The translations under genes and the position numbers were made by a program. Shown piece by piece: positions 11,814 through 24,147 of a DNA stretch of 64,000 nucleotides (the first letter of the stretch is position 1; every line of letters begins with the position of its first letter). The notes under the pieces were generated by a model. That model was not told the origin of the DNA. It made no database searches and saw nothing but the letters and a program-made list of their open reading frames with translations. Source of the DNA: JADJOY01 sp016713535 [NCBI: Deltaproteobacteria bacterium] (lineage in GTDB: Bacteria; JADJOY01); contig JADJOY010000010.1 of assembly GCA_016713535.1 (NCBI GenBank), positions 124,001-188,000 on the forward strand, in the 5' to 3' direction.

Positions 11814-12545
11814 TCAGAAGTTCACGCCGACGTAACCGCCCGCGCTCAGGTAGCTGGTGTCCGTCATCTCCGCTTCACCGAGGCTCCAGGTGTAGCGGAC
11901 GTCCATGCCGACCGAGAGGAGCTTGTGGATCTTGTAGTCGATGCCGCCGCCGAACACGAGGCCGAGGTCGAGGTAGGTGGTGTTGTTGGTGGGCGGAGAC
12001 GGCACCAGGAAGGCGAGCCCGATCGGGATGATGAAGGGCTGCAGGTCGCACGACGAGTTGAACTTGACCTTCGGCGACACCGCGACCTCGAGCTGGGTCA
12101 CGTTCACCACGTGCAGCGCCGGGGCGCCGAGCAGGGCGCTCGCGGTCTGCACGACGCTCTCGTTCGAGAACTTCGAGTACTCGACGAAGATCTCACCGAC
12201 GATCGTGGCGTCGCCGGGCATCCAGCTCATGTCGGGGCCCGCCCACATCGCCAGGTTGAGCGCCGCCGCCACACCGAACCCGCCCTTGCCGTCGTTCGAG
12301 GGACCCGAGCCGAGCCCGGACGCAGCGTCCGTGAAGACCTCGCCGCCGCGGTCACTCGAGAGCGCTGAGTATGCTCCCCGGAAGATCACCGAGCCGTGTC
12401 CGGCCCCACCGCGAGAGCCGTGGTCGCATGCTTCACACGGCATGCTTTCCTCCGCGCGCGCCGTACTCCGGGCACCCGCAGCCACCGTCAGCGCGATCGC
12501 CGCGCACGTGGCGAGACCCATCACCTTGAAGCTCCGTGACATCAT
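11814..12545 (-). CDS. Outer-membrane beta-barrel protein (opacity/OmpA-barrel-like)
   Basis: A 243-residue product with an N-terminal signal peptide (hydrophobic CAAIALTVAAGA, cleavage near ARAEE) and alternating amphipathic strands, ending in aromatic Phe (GGYVGVNF) as barrel proteins do. Strand-like segments such as TYLDLGLVFGGGIDYKI and LLSVGMDVRYTWSLG resemble the OMP_b-brl family. A Cys pair in MPCEACDHG follows the signal peptide. AGGAGG sits before two adjacent ATGs (12545 and 12542). It stands alone between intergenic stretches. The ligand or role is unknown; it could be a porin, adhesin or structural barrel. Confidence 0.8.
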   Translation of the reverse strand: MMSRSFKVMGLATCAAIALTVAAGARSTARAEESMPCEACDHGSRGGAGHGSVIFRGAYSALSSDRGGEVFTDAASGLGSGPSNDGKGGFGVAAALNLAMWAGPDMSWMPGDATIVGEIFVEYSKFSNESVVQTASALLGAPALHVVNVTQLEVAVSPKVKFNSSCDLQPFIIPIGLAFLVPSPPTNNTTYLDLGLVFGGGIDYKIHKLLSVGMDVRYTWSLGEAEMTDTSYLSAGGYVGVNF

Positions 12546-13009
12546 TTCTCCCTCCTGGTGGACTCCGCCGCGGCCGAGCCGCTGCAGTTAGGTTTCGGTT
12601 CGATCCGGGTCCCCACGGGGACGACGCGGGCGATCCGCGAATGCCGCCGCGTCTCGCACGCACGAAGCGCGAGACGTCGCACAGCGACGCTCGGCACCGC
12701 CGCCGCCCCACTCCGGGGCGGGTTTCGAGTTCACGCCCCGTGCCGGGGCACGAGCTATGTCGAGAAGTCACACAAAAACCGGACGAAACCGATCGGAGAG
12801 CGCGATCCCGCGCGACTCACCCGCGCGGATCCCAGACAGGTCACCCCGATTGAGTGCTCTCCGTCACCGTGAGCACCCCGAGTACACGGGCGGACGGGCG
12901 TTCCACCCCGCCGAAGGGTCCCTCGTGTTCCATTTCCACCACGCTGCGCATCCGCGACGGTCACGAGCCGTCACCGGGCTGGAACCGCGGACGGCGCGAA
13001 CGAGCGGCG
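12546..13009. other. Intergenic region
   Basis: About 460 bases with no supported gene. The short frames that cross it are compositional. It holds the promoter of the barrel gene (minus strand) and the downstream end of the TauE/SafE-like gene. No strong hairpin or operator was seen. Confidence 0.5.
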
Positions 13010-13755
13010 TCAGCCGAGCGGATCGAGGGCGGAGGTGGGCAATGCCGACATCTCGTGGTGGCACGGCGCCGCTTCGTCGCCGGTGAGGAGCGCGGGCAGC
13101 GGCCGGGCCACCAGCATCGCCGCACCCACCGCGAGCACCACCGCCAGCACGCGCGACCACGCGCGCCGGTCCACACCCGCGAGCTGCCGCGTGACCCACG
13201 CCGCGCCGAACAACGCGACGCCGCTCAGCGCCGCGAAGGCCACCATCGTCACGAGTCCGCCGAGCGGCGTTCCGGCGGTAGCCGCGAGCCCCACGGCGGC
13301 GGCGCGAGCGCGCCACACGGCAGGAGCGCGGTGGCGGCGCCGAAGAGCGCGGGCTCACGGGGCAGGCGCTCGGCGACACGCTCGAACAGGGAGGGCGTGC
13401 CTGGTCCGCTCTGGACGGCGGACGCGCGAGCGCCCGCGCGCGGGGGCCGGCTGCGTTGCCACGAGCGGATCGCCGCGACGGCGAGCGCCGCCGCCAGCGA
13501 CCAGGAGATCAGCGCCGCGCCCCAGCGCCCCGCGATCAAGGTCGCGGCGGATCCACCGATCGCGCCCGCCAGGGCTCCCACCGCGCCGTAGCTCACGAGC
13601 CGGCCGAGCTGGTAGCGCCACAGCGCCGTGGTGCCCGGCCTCGGACCGCCCACTCGCGAGCAGGCGAAGCCCGCGAGCGGGCCGCACATCGCGCCGCAGT
13701 GCGGGATGCTCGCGAGCCCGGCGGCGGCGCCCGCGAGGAGTGCCTCCGGGATCAT
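13010..13755 (-). CDS. TauE/SafE-like membrane protein of cbb3 cluster (frameshifted)
   Basis: The reading starts MIPEALLAGAAAGL, passes through IPHCGAMCGPLAGF and ends in the first frame near ALLPCGA; it resumes in a second frame at GLAATAGTPLGGLVTMV and continues to 13010. One missing base around 13290-13300 joins them into ~247 residues with about six membrane helices. HCxxMCGP and LLPCG are hallmarks of the TauE/SafE-like proteins found beside cbb3 oxidase genes, thought to act in metal handling or oxidase maturation. The ATG overlaps the end of ccoG by four bases, so the two are translationally coupled. A sequencing indel is more likely than true loss. Confidence 0.78.
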
Positions 13756-15194
13756 GAGCGGTGTCCGCCGGGAGCGTCGCCTGGCTCCCCGTCGTGACGT
13801 TCGCCTCCGGCGTGGCGCGGCGCGAGGAACGGCGCCACCAGCTCGCGCTGCTCGCCCTCTACGCCTTCCATGCTGGCCGTGAGCTTGACCCGCGCCTGCT
13901 CCCCGACCTTGCCGAGCGGCGCGGTCACGATCACGGGCACGTTGATGCTCGCCAGCGACGCCAGCGGCACCGATGGCACCGGGATGAGGTACTCGAAGCC
14001 GTCGCCCCCTTCCGCCCGGAGCACCAGCGTCGCGCGCTGCGGCGACTTGTTGACCAGGTGGATGTTGAACGTGTTGCGGACCACCGCGCCGTCGACGACG
14101 AAGGGCGGCCCCTGGGCGCGCAGCAGGTTGGCCTCGAACTGGGTGCGGCTCGCGAACGAGAACGTCGCGACCACCAGCCCGACCAGGCCGAGCACCGCGT
14201 AGAGCGCGAGCCGCGGCCGCCAGAACCGGCGCGGCTTGCCGTCGAGCCCGGCCTGCGAGTCGTACCGCACCAGCCCGCGCGGCCGACCGACCTTGTCCAT
14301 GATCTCGTCGCACGCGTCGATGCACGCAGCGCAACCGACGCACTCGAGCTGTAGCCCGTGGCGGATGTCGATCGCGGTCGGGCACACGACCACGCAGCGC
14401 CTGCAGTCGACGCAGTCCCCGGCGCCTTCCTTGCCGACCTTGCCGCGCGGCTCGCCGCGCTTCACGTCGTAACCGATGATGATCGAGTCGCGGTCGGTGA
14501 GCACCGACTGGAGCCGGCCGTACGGGCACACGATCAGGCAGAACTGCTCGCGGAACCAGGCGAAGTTCAGGTACATCAGGATCGAGATGCCCGCCATCCA
14601 GCCGAACGCCTCGGGATGCTCGGCGGGACTCAAGCGGACCCACTGGAAGAGCTGGTCGAGCGAGGTGAAGTAGCTCAGGAAGATGTGCGCCACGAGCAGC
14701 GAGAGCGCCGCGAACATCGCGTGCTTGAGCACCTTCCGCCACACCTTGTCGAAGCTCAGCGGCGCCGCGTTGCGGCGGATGCGCTGCTCGCGCGGTCCTT
14801 CGATCCAGCGCTCGACGCGCCGGTAGAAGCCCTCCAGGAACACCGTCTGCGGGCAGGCATAGCCGCACCAGACCCGGCCCCACAGCGCGGTCATGGCGAT
14901 GAGCGCGAAGCCCACGCCCGACACCAGGAAGAAGACCAGCCACGCGTCCTGCGCGTTGAACGTCTCGCCGAACAGGTAGAAGCGGCGGCGCTGGATGTCG
15001 AGGAACACCGCCGGGTGGCCACCGACGGTGATCCACGGCAGCGCGGCGTAGATCGCGATCAGGGCGCCGAAGACCACCCACCTGAGGCGAGTGAACCGTC
15101 CCGTGACGTCGGCCGGGTGGACGAACTTCCGGCTGCCGTCCTGCAGCAACGAGCCTTGCTTCTCTTCGGATACCGCCGTCGACTCGGTGGCCAT
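13752..15194 (-). CDS. ccoG: Cytochrome oxidase accessory protein CcoG (ferredoxin-like)
   Basis: The 480-residue product has the CcoG/RdxA pattern: N-terminal helices, the NapH-like VWCGYACPQTVF segment, REQFCLIVCPYGRLQ, and two 4Fe-4S clusters (GDCVDCRRCVVVCPTAID, LECVGCAACIDACDEIM). A C-terminal immunoglobulin-like FixG domain follows the last helix. CcoG supports copper/haem maturation of cbb3-type oxidase, probably as a Cu(II) reductase (known of the family). Its position downstream of ccoP fits. The tail after the Ig-like domain is His/Gly/Asp-rich. No clear terminator separates it from the TauE-like gene. Confidence 0.95.
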   Translation of the reverse strand: MATESTAVSEEKQGSLLQDGSRKFVHPADVTGRFTRLRWVVFGALIAIYAALPWITVGGHPAVFLDIQRRRFYLFGETFNAQDAWLVFFLVSGVGFALIAMTALWGRVWCGYACPQTVFLEGFYRRVERWIEGPREQRIRRNAAPLSFDKVWRKVLKHAMFAALSLLVAHIFLSYFTSLDQLFQWVRLSPAEHPEAFGWMAGISILMYLNFAWFREQFCLIVCPYGRLQSVLTDRDSIIIGYDVKRGEPRGKVGKEGAGDCVDCRRCVVVCPTAIDIRHGLQLECVGCAACIDACDEIMDKVGRPRGLVRYDSQAGLDGKPRRFWRPRLALYAVLGLVGLVVATFSFASRTQFEANLLRAQGPPFVVDGAVVRNTFNIHLVNKSPQRATLVLRAEGGDGFEYLIPVPSVPLASLASINVPVIVTAPLGKVGEQARVKLTASMEGVEGEQRELVAPFLAPRHAGGERHDGEPGDAPGGHRS

Positions 15195-15477
15195 GACACC
15201 AGGATCCTTCTCACGGCCCGTGCGTGAGGGGCGGCTGCCGGCCTTCGGCCGGCGAGCCGCGTGTGGCGCGGGGACTACCCGCGCGCCGGAACGAGTGAAT
15301 GCTCACGTCTACCTACCTCGCATCCTGACCGCGCCACGATCTCCCGTACGATCGGCCGGTGGCAGAGCCACCGCGGCGAGCCGGGCGAGCCGACTCGGGG
15401 ATGGGACCCGCCGGGACGGGCGGCGAAGGATCGCCGCCCTCCAGGCGGGCGGGGGGCTGGAACAGCCTCCCGAGCAA
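15195..15477. other. ccoP-ccoG spacer with hairpin and GTGA-N4-TCAC palindrome
   Basis: The spacer contains a perfect hairpin at 15418-15439 (GGGCGGCG, six-base loop, CGCCGCCC), a member of the dispersed family described elsewhere in this window. It also has the short palindrome GTGA-ATGC-TCAC at 15295-15306, about 100 bases before ccoG. The hairpin could attenuate read-through and the palindrome could give ccoG its own control; both roles are guesses. Confidence 0.5.
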
Positions 15478-16044
15478 TCAAGGCGGCCACGGATCACCTT
15501 GCGGCGCCTTGCCCGGGACGTTGGTGTTGCGCAGCGTCAGGACGTACGCGACCACCTTCTGCACGCCCTGCTTGCCGAGGGGGCCTTCCCACGACGGCAT
15601 GCCCGCGGTGAGCACGCCCTTGGTCACGGTGTCCAGGAGGTTCGTGGGCGCGCCGCCGTGGATCCAGTACTTGTCGGTGAGGTTGGGGCCGATCTTCCCC
15701 TGGCCCTGCGCATCGTGGCACGCCAGGCAGAACGTCGCGTAGGCGGTCTTGCCCGCCTCCACGACGGCGGGGTCCTCCGACATCGCGACGAGCCTGTCGT
15801 CGGTGATGGCGGGAGCGGCGCTTTCGGTCGCCTGGATCTTGGCCAGGTCCACCTCGAGCTGCTTGCGCGGCGTCGGGGCGACCTCGAACTCGTGGTAGTA
15901 GAACCAGTACCCGATGGCGAACAGGCACGTCGCGAAGAAGATCCCGAGCCACCAGTTCGGCAGCGCGTTGTCCGCTTCCTCGATCCCGTCGTACTCGTGG
16001 ACGATCTCGCCTTGAATCGCGTCCTTGCGTTTGGTTTCAGTCAT
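15478..16044 (-). CDS. ccoP: cbb3 oxidase subunit CcoP, short mono-haem form
   Basis: 188 residues. The N-terminus matches FixP_N: EYDGIEEADNALPNWWLGIFF, then one membrane helix, then a single cytochrome c domain with TFCLACHDAQGQG and a candidate axial Met in TAGMPSWEG. Usual CcoP proteins are ~300 residues with two CxxCH motifs; here only one haem domain is present and the gene ends cleanly, so this is a real short form. CcoP passes electrons from soluble cytochromes to CcoO and CcoN. Its ATG overlaps the ccoQ stop by eight bases, indicating tight coupling. Confidence 0.93.
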   Translation of the reverse strand: MTETKRKDAIQGEIVHEYDGIEEADNALPNWWLGIFFATCLFAIGYWFYYHEFEVAPTPRKQLEVDLAKIQATESAAPAITDDRLVAMSEDPAVVEAGKTAYATFCLACHDAQGQGKIGPNLTDKYWIHGGAPTNLLDTVTKGVLTAGMPSWEGPLGKQGVQKVVAYVLTLRNTNVPGKAPQGDPWPP

Positions 16045-16212
16045 CGTCGGCCTCCAGGGGAAGACGCGCCACGGCCTCGAACTGGGCGGGCCGCGTGAAG
16101 AGCGTTCGGATGGACACGGCGGCGAACACGGTCATGAAGATCAAGAGCGCCACGATCGCGAAGCTCAGGAACGGGCTCTTCGCGAAGTGCTCGCTGGCCA
16201 GCAGGCTCAACA

Positions 16213-16213
<1 letters not shown>
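16037..16213 (-). CDS. ccoQ: cbb3 oxidase small subunit CcoQ-like
   Basis: A 58-residue peptide starting MLSLLASEHFAKSPFLSF with one long membrane helix (FAIVALLIFMTVFAAVSI) and an acidic end. Position between ccoO and ccoP, overlap at both ends (TGATG with the ccoNO stop) and the single helix identify it as CcoQ-like, a small subunit that stabilises the complex. Sequence similarity among CcoQ proteins is weak, so the call rests mainly on context. Confidence 0.8.
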
Positions 16214-18535
<2,322 letters not shown>

Positions 18536-18539
<4 letters not shown>

Positions 18540-18787
18540 GCCTTTCGCCCCTTTCCTCCTTGCGTTCGCATTTCGACTCCGGCCGACATCGAGTGCCTGT
18601 CGTTGGCAGTGGCCGCGGCGGGTGCCGCGGATGGTTCGAGGGTCGTGAGCTCGTCGTCCTCGAGCGGCAACAGCGCGAGGCGGTCGGCGTGGTCGAGGGT
18701 GCGCTGGCGCACCGTCCACGCGAAGAAGAGCACCGCCCCGAGCGCCATGCTCAGGCTCACGGCGATGAGCAGGATCAAGACCTCCAC
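18536..18787 (-). CDS. ccoS: cbb3 oxidase maturation protein CcoS
   Basis: Start chosen at the GTG at 18787 because GAGGAG lies about eight bases upstream; the product is 83 residues, beginning with [20 protein letters not shown], one membrane helix, then [16 protein letters not shown]. This matches the short CcoS family with its conserved helix and following Arg/Asp-rich segment. CcoS is needed to load haem and copper into cbb3 oxidase. It overlaps the end of ccoI by 13 bases and its TGA overlaps the ccoN ATG. The Ala/Ser-rich C-terminal tail is longer than in most CcoS proteins. Confidence 0.88.
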
Positions 18788-21198
18788 GTCACGCTCCTCG
18801 GCCCCAGCGACGCGGCGGTGGCCGCCACGATCGCGATCGAGCTCAGCGGCATGAGCACCGCCGCCAGCCACGGCTTCATCCATCCCGCCCACGCCAGCGC
18901 CACGGCCAGCACGTTGTAGGCCAGCGCCCAGGCCAGGTTGCGGTGCAGCACCTGGCGCAGCCTCGCCGCCGCCAGCAGCGCGCGGCGCAACGGCGCGAGG
19001 CCGGCGGTGGTGAAGTAGAAGTCGGAGCGCGCCGCCATGAACGGCCGATCGACCGCCGGCGTGCCCGAGCACCACGCGTTGGCGACCGCGAGGCTGTCGT
19101 TGATGCCGTCACCCACCATGAGGGTGTCGCGCCGGTCGTGGGCGGCGAGCCACCCAGCCTTGCCGTCGGGGCTCAGATCGCCGAGCGCGCGCTCGCGCGG
19201 GACTCCGAGCGAACGCGCGAGCTCGTCGACGCGCGCCTGCGCGTCGCCGCTCAGGATCCAGGTCTCGAAACCGCCGGCCGTGAAACGCCCGACCTCGACA
19301 CCGGCGTCGCGGCGCAGCTCCTCGTCGGTGCGGACCGCGGCGCGCGCGCGGCCGTCGATCCCGAGCACCAGGTCGGCGCCCGCGGGCGAGTCGTCGGCTA
19401 CCCAGCGCGCCGCGCCGAGCCGCACGAGCCGGCCGTCCACGCGCGCTTCGAGGCCGAGCCCCGGGTGCTCGGTGACGTCGAGGCGACGCGCGAGCGCGGC
19501 GCCGCGCGTCTCCAGATGGCGGCGAACGGCGGCGCTCTTGGGGTGGCTGCTGGTGGCGACGAGGTCGAAGAGGAGCTGGCGGTCCGCGGCGGAGAGAGCT
19601 TCGAGCGCCGCGCCGTCGACCACCTGGAGGTATCCGGTGGTGAGCGTGCCGGTCTTGTCGAACACCACGCGCCGCACGTCGACCGCGCGATCGAGGAAGC
19701 TCGACGCGCGCACGAAGAGCCCCGAGCGGCGCAGGCCCGCCTGCACCAGCTCGTAGGCGAGCGGCGACGCGATCCCGAACGCACACGGGCACGTCACCAC
19801 CAGCACGGCGGTGGTGACCTCGAACGCTCGCAGCGCGTCGTGGGTCAAGCCCCACCAGCCGGCGAGCCCGGCGACGGCGGCGACGAGGACCCCGATCACC
19901 CACCCCGACGCCACGCGCTGCCACCACGGCGTCGAGCGCGCCCGGTCGGCGAGGCGCTCGCGCGGCGTCGCGAGCAGCCGCACGATGGGCGACTCCGCGA
20001 ACGAAGTGGCGGCGCGCATCGACACCGCCGCCGAGCCCGCGTTGAAGCTGCCCGCGGGCGCGAGGGTGCCCTCGGCGAACACCCGCGGCTCGCTCTCGCC
20101 GTTGATCCAGTCGAGCGTGAGCGTGGCGGATCCGCCCAGCACCGTGGCGTCGAGCGGCACGAGGTCGCCCGGTGCCACCAGCAACTCGTCGCCCGCCTGC
20201 ACCGCGCGGCACTCGACCAGCTCGACGCGCCCGTCGCGGACCCGCCGCGTGAGCAGCCCGTCGATGCCGTCGTCGGCCAGGAGCTCGCGGCGGTTGCGCT
20301 CGAGCACCCGCTCCTGGAGCCAGCGGCCGAGCACCATCAGCGCGATGAACACCGCCACCGTGTCGAGGTAGTTCGCGGTGCCGCCGGCGAAGAAGTACGA
20401 CGCCATCGAGCCGGCGTAGGCGAGCACGATGCCGAGCGCGATCGGCGTGTCGAGGTGGAGCACGCCCGCGGCGAGCGCGCGCCACGCCGAGCGGATGAAG
20501 ACGGTGCCGCCGATCGCGAGCGAGAGTGTCGCGATCACCACGTTGGCGCCGGTGAGCATCGTGTGCACCGGCCCCTCGGTGAGCCCGAGGTGGAGCGCGA
20601 ACCCGAAGATCATCGCGTTCGCCGCGAGGGCGACGCAGATGCCCGCGCGCACCAGCATCGCGTCCGCGGTGGAGCGGACGTCCTTGAGCGGCGGCCCGAA
20701 GCGGTAGCCGAAGCGCTCGATCGCCGCCACCCACTCGCCGAGCCCGAACCCCGGCTCGACCGCGAGGTCGACGCGGCCGAGGGCCGGGTTCACCAGCGCC
20801 CGCACGCCGTGCGGCTGGCGCCGGAAGAGCTCCTCGATCAGCCACACACACGCCGAGCAGTGGATGCCCTGGACGTCGAGCGCGATCGAACAGACTCCGG
20901 AGGCGCCGGCGAGCCGCTCGGCGAGCGGCTCGAGCCACTTGCGGTCGCGGCCCTCGACCGCCGACTCGGCCACGGGCCACCCTGCGCTGCCGCGCAGCTT
21001 GTAGTAGCGCCCCAGCCCTTCGGCGCGGATCAGGCGGTGGACCGCGCGGCAGCCGGCGCAGCAGTAGCCATCGGTGTCGTACACGCCGAGCGGAAGACCG
21101 CAATGCAGGCAGCCTTCCACCGCGCCGTCGCGCGCGGGCTCGGCGGGGGCGAGTCGGTCGGCGGCCAGCGCCGCCAGGGGAGTCGATGAAGCGGTCAT
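18775..21198 (-). CDS. ccoI: Copper-transporting P1B-type ATPase, CcoI/CtpA-like
   Basis: 807 residues starting [15 protein letters not shown]. The N-terminus has a cysteine-rich metal-binding segment ([19 protein letters not shown]) followed by an HMA-like domain with [13 protein letters not shown]. Then come membrane helices, the phosphatase/actuator loop (NGESEP), the intramembrane [11 protein letters not shown] metal site, the phosphorylation motif DKTGTLTTG, the HP signature in SSHPKS and GDGINDS. This is the FixI/CcoI type that exports copper into the periplasm for cbb3 assembly. It heads ccoI-ccoS-ccoNO-ccoQ-ccoP. Upstream is a CRP/FNR-type palindrome. The longer upstream open frame lacks family similarity, so the start at 21198 is preferred. 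Confidence 0.93.
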   Translation of the reverse strand: MTASSTPLAALAADRLAPAEPARDGAVEGCLHCGLPLGVYDTDGYCCAGCRAVHRLIRAEGLGRYYKLRGSAGWPVAESAVEGRDRKWLEPLAERLAGASGVCSIALDVQGIHCSACVWLIEELFRRQPHGVRALVNPALGRVDLAVEPGFGLGEWVAAIERFGYRFGPPLKDVRSTADAMLVRAGICVALAANAMIFGFALHLGLTEGPVHTMLTGANVVIATLSLAIGGTVFIRSAWRALAAGVLHLDTPIALGIVLAYAGSMASYFFAGGTANYLDTVAVFIALMVLGRWLQERVLERNRRELLADDGIDGLLTRRVRDGRVELVECRAVQAGDELLVAPGDLVPLDATVLGGSATLTLDWINGESEPRVFAEGTLAPAGSFNAGSAAVSMRAATSFAESPIVRLLATPRERLADRARSTPWWQRVASGWVIGVLVAAVAGLAGWWGLTHDALRAFEVTTAVLVVTCPCAFGIASPLAYELVQAGLRRSGLFVRASSFLDRAVDVRRVVFDKTGTLTTGYLQVVDGAALEALSAADRQLLFDLVATSSHPKSAAVRRHLETRGAALARRLDVTEHPGLGLEARVDGRLVRLGAARWVADDSPAGADLVLGIDGRARAAVRTDEELRRDAGVEVGRFTAGGFETWILSGDAQARVDELARSLGVPRERALGDLSPDGKAGWLAAHDRRDTLMVGDGINDSLAVANAWCSGTPAVDRPFMAARSDFYFTTAGLAPLRRALLAAARLRQVLHRNLAWALAYNVLAVALAWAGWMKPWLAAVLMPLSSIAIVAATAASLGPRSVTWRS

Positions 21199-21636
21199 CG
21201 GAGACAGAGCGGGCGTACTTCTGGCGCGCCGAAGGCTAGCCGTAGGGCAAGTGACGTGCCACGGCCCCGCCGCCGCGTCGGGCCGGACACGGTGCCAGTT
21301 CGCCGGTGCGCCGAAATGCCGCGACATCGCGTCATTCCGTGGCTCGCGCCGCAGCTCGCGGCGCTCGGATGGCGCGACGGGTGCGTGACATCCGTCACCT
21401 GCAGGGGCCTCGAAAACGCGGCCGCGCGGCTCCGCGTTACGAGTGCGTAACTGGAGACGCGCCAGGAGCAGGCCGAGGACCGATCGGCCGTTCAATGGAG
21501 CACAACCCTCGCACCGGCCTCACGGGCCAGTGCGAAGCCGCTCGTCGGGGGGATGGCGGGGCTGGCGGCGCGACTTCGTTGCGGATCGCCCGCCACGCGG
21601 AGGGGGCCCGGAACGGCCCCATCGAACAGACGCGCC
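21199..21636. other. Intergenic region between ccoI and cytochrome c
   Basis: About 440 bases with no supported gene; the small frames present are shadows. It contains the GTGAC palindrome noted separately and the promoter of ccoI. The cytochrome c gene reads towards it and must terminate inside it, but no uridine-tract terminator is visible. Confidence 0.5.
21384..21399. promoter_or_regulatory. CRP/FNR-type palindrome upstream of ccoI operon
   Basis: CGTGACATCCGTCACC contains the perfect inverted repeat GTGAC-ATCC-GTCAC. It lies ~185 bases before the ccoI start in the 440-base gap that otherwise shows no gene. cbb3 operons are commonly under FNR/CRP-family oxygen control (known). That this site is the operator is inference. 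Confidence 0.5.
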
Positions 21637-21999
21637 CTACTTGGCGGCCTTGCCGAGCTCGCGGATGTAGGCGACGACGTTGTGGATGTCGGCGTCCGAC
21701 AGCGCCGCACCCCAGGCGGCCATCAGCGGCGACTTCCCGACCGCCGGGCCGCCCTCCTTGATGACCTTGAAGATGTCGGCGTCCTTGGTGGTCTTCTGCC
21801 ACTCCTTGTCGGCGTAGTTACGTGGCTTGGGGTTGAGGGCCGCGCCGCCGGGGCCATCGCCCTGGCCGGTCATGCCATGGCACGTCGAGCAGAAGAGGTC
21901 GTACTTCGCCTTGCCGGCCGCCGCGTCGCCCGCGGCCAGAGCGGTGGCCGAGCTTCCCAACAGCACTGCACCCGAAACGAACGCCAACACGCGATTCAT
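21637..21999 (-). CDS. Small periplasmic mono-haem cytochrome c
   Basis: A 120-residue product with a signal peptide (MNRVLAFVSGAVLLGSSATA, cleavage after ALA) and one class I cytochrome c domain: FCSTCHGMTGQGDGPGG and a C-terminal LSDADIHNVVAYIREL helix. Candidate axial Met is in KSPLMAAWG. GAGGAC lies before the ATG. Such cytochromes shuttle electrons to terminal oxidases; its location just upstream of the cbb3 operon, on the same strand, and the shared CRP-like site suggest it feeds that oxidase (inference). Confidence 0.9.
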   Translation of the reverse strand: MNRVLAFVSGAVLLGSSATALAAGDAAAGKAKYDLFCSTCHGMTGQGDGPGGAALNPKPRNYADKEWQKTTKDADIFKVIKEGGPAVGKSPLMAAWGAALSDADIHNVVAYIRELGKAAK

Positions 22000-22127
22000 G
22001 ATGTCCTCTCCTCGAACGGCAGGTTGTGAAGCCTCTCGAATAACACGCCGGCGCGTGTGCTCCAATCCGCCCACACGGCCCGCGGGTGCGACGTGTGGTC
22101 GCGGAGAGCGCATGCGTCGCCGCGGCG

Positions 22128-22143
22128 TGTGACCCGCATCACC
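22128..22143. promoter_or_regulatory. CRP/FNR-type imperfect palindrome upstream of cytochrome c
   Basis: TGTGACCCGCATCACC shows TGTGA-N6-TCAC spacing with one mismatch (GTGAC/ATCAC). It lies 130 bases before the cytochrome c start and overlaps the stop of the DUF885 gene. It matches the sites at 11513 and 21384. Confidence 0.42.
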
Positions 22144-23868
22144 GAGCCGGCGTGACGCCGGGCGGAAGGCCGAGCATCGCGCGACGGATCGCGGGGAACG
22201 GCGCGCCGCCGAGGGCCAGGAAGCGGTCGTGGAAATCGCGCAGCCGGAACCGCTCACCCTCGCGCTCGCGCACCTCCTCGCGCAGCTCGAGGATCAGTTG
22301 CTTGCCCAGGGTGTACGACAGGTAGGTCGGGTCGTAGGTGCCGCGCACGGCCTCGTCGCGGGCGTTGGCTGCGTCCTGGTACGCGACCTCGCGCATCGCC
22401 GCGGCGCATTCGTCGACGGTCATGCCGCGTGCGTGGATGCCGATCGCGCACAACAGCCGCTGATCTCGGATCAGCGACTCGAAGAGCTGCGCCACATGGA
22501 AGCGTGGGTCGCGCCGCGCGAACCCTTCCTCCCACATGAGCTGCTCGGTGTAGTGCGCCCAGCCCTCGCCCACGAGCTGGTGCCAGAAGCTCTTCAGCAC
22601 CCGCGAAGGGATCGTCCGGCGGTGGAGCTCGTCGACGAAGTGGCCGGGGTAGAGCTCGTGGGTGGTGATGACCATCAGGTCCCAGGTGCTCGGGACGTAC
22701 GCGGCTTGCTCGGCGGGAGGAAGGCGGGAATCGGGCGGCGAGATCAGGTAGAAGCTCGGCATCGTCTCGGGCTCGAACGGCCCGGCGCCATCGAGCATCG
22801 CCGACGCGGTGCGCGCGTAGGGCGGGGTCTCGCGGACCTCGGCCACCGCCTTGCCCGGCAGCCTCATGAGGTCGCGCTCGAGGATGAAGCGGCGCGCCTC
22901 GGCCGACTGACGGCGTGCCTCGACGAGGACGTCGAGCGGCTTCACCGCGAGCACCTCGCGCACCACATCGGCGGCCGGCCGCTCCGGATCGATGGCCCGC
23001 GCGGCGAGCGCAAGCCGCTCGGTGTCGCGCGCGACCGCGTCGCGCCCGAGCCGCTCGAGCTCGTCGACGTCGCCGTCCACCGCCTGGTACGCCTCGACGT
23101 CCCGCTCGAGCGCGGCGGCACCGAGCACGTGGCTCTGGTCAGAATGCTCCTGCCGCGCGACGAGGAACGCGCGGTGGTCCTCGAGGGCGCGGGCCAGCGT
23201 CGCGAGCGCGTCGTCGACGTCGGCGCGCAGCCGCGGATCGGTGAGCGGCGCGAGCGCCTCGCGCACGTCGGCGCGCAGGAACTCGAGCTGTCCCTCGACC
23301 TCGAAGATCGCGATCGTGAGCCACGGCGCGGCGAGGCGCCCTCGAGGTTGGCGCGGAGCCGCGGCGAGGCGCGCGGGCGCGCCGCGCGCGAGCGCCACGA
23401 TCGCGCGGGCGCGCTGCCCGAGCGGCGCGTACTCGCGCGCGAGGTAGCGATCGAGCTCGAGCGCGCCGTTGTAGTGCATCGGGTTGCGCCACGGGGCGCG
23501 CAGCCCGGTGAGGGTGCACAGGTCGCCGCGGATGGCGAGCAGCAGCGTTTCGCGCTCGAGCTGGTGGAGCGTGGAGAGCTGCGGGGATCGAACGCCTCGA
23601 ACGTCGCCAGCGCGGCGCGTAGACGGTCGATCTCGCGCGCGAGACCCGCCGCCGAGACGTCGTCGAGCTTGCCGTCATGGTCGTGATACCCGAGCGAAAC
23701 GGCGAACGAGGGGTTGGCGTCGAGATAGGCACCGAGGAAGCCCTCGGCGGCCCGCGTGAAGCGCGCATCGGCGGCGCCCTCGCCCGCCGAGGGCGCCCCG
23801 CCGGACACCCCCGAACAGCCCGCCACCAACGCCGCGAGGAGCGCGATCCGACGCAGGTTTCTCGACAC
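22139..23868 (-). CDS. DUF885-family lipoprotein, putative zinc-dependent hydrolase (one frameshift)
   Basis: A GTG at 23868 begins VSRNLRRIALLAALVAGCSG, a lipoprotein signal with lipobox LVAGC. The first frame carries AAEGFLGAYLDANPSFAVSLGYHDHDG, typical of the DUF885 N-terminus, up to AFDPR; one missing base near 23583 moves the reading to QLSTLHQLERETLLLAIRGD and on to the end. The C-terminal half contains TTHELYPGHF, the HExxPGH metal motif of the family, plus WAHYTEQLMWEEGF. DUF885 proteins are predicted membrane-anchored peptidase-like enzymes; substrates are mostly unknown. Total ~576 residues, a usual length, so the gene is probably functional and the break a sequencing error. Confidence 0.82.
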
Positions 23869-24147
23869 CGGGCGCGTGCTCGGGCGCGCCGCGGCTGGAC
23901 GAGCGTCGGTCGGGGCGGTGGCGCGAAAAGGGTCAGCTTCGGGAGTGGGCACGGTTCTGGCTCTTGAGGAGGTCGGCTGAAGGTGGAGGTCCGCGAGCCG
24001 GGTTGTCGCTGCGAAGACCCGCCCCGCGGCGCGTGGAAAGGGGGGACGGGCGATCGGCTCCACCCTACGACGCCCTTCCGGCGCTGGGGAAGGCATCGCC
24101 GTCCGGGAAACGACCGGGTGCAGCTGCCGGCGGGAAGGAGGACCGCG

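Noticed and set aside
11514-12368. Small plus-strand frames between the lipid operon and the barrel gene
   Set aside because: No ribosome sites, no similarity, arginine-rich shadow composition.
18943-21189. Plus-strand open frame of 748 codons opposite ccoI
   Set aside because: Low-complexity Arg/His/Ala translation without motifs; the minus strand encodes a complete P-type ATPase.
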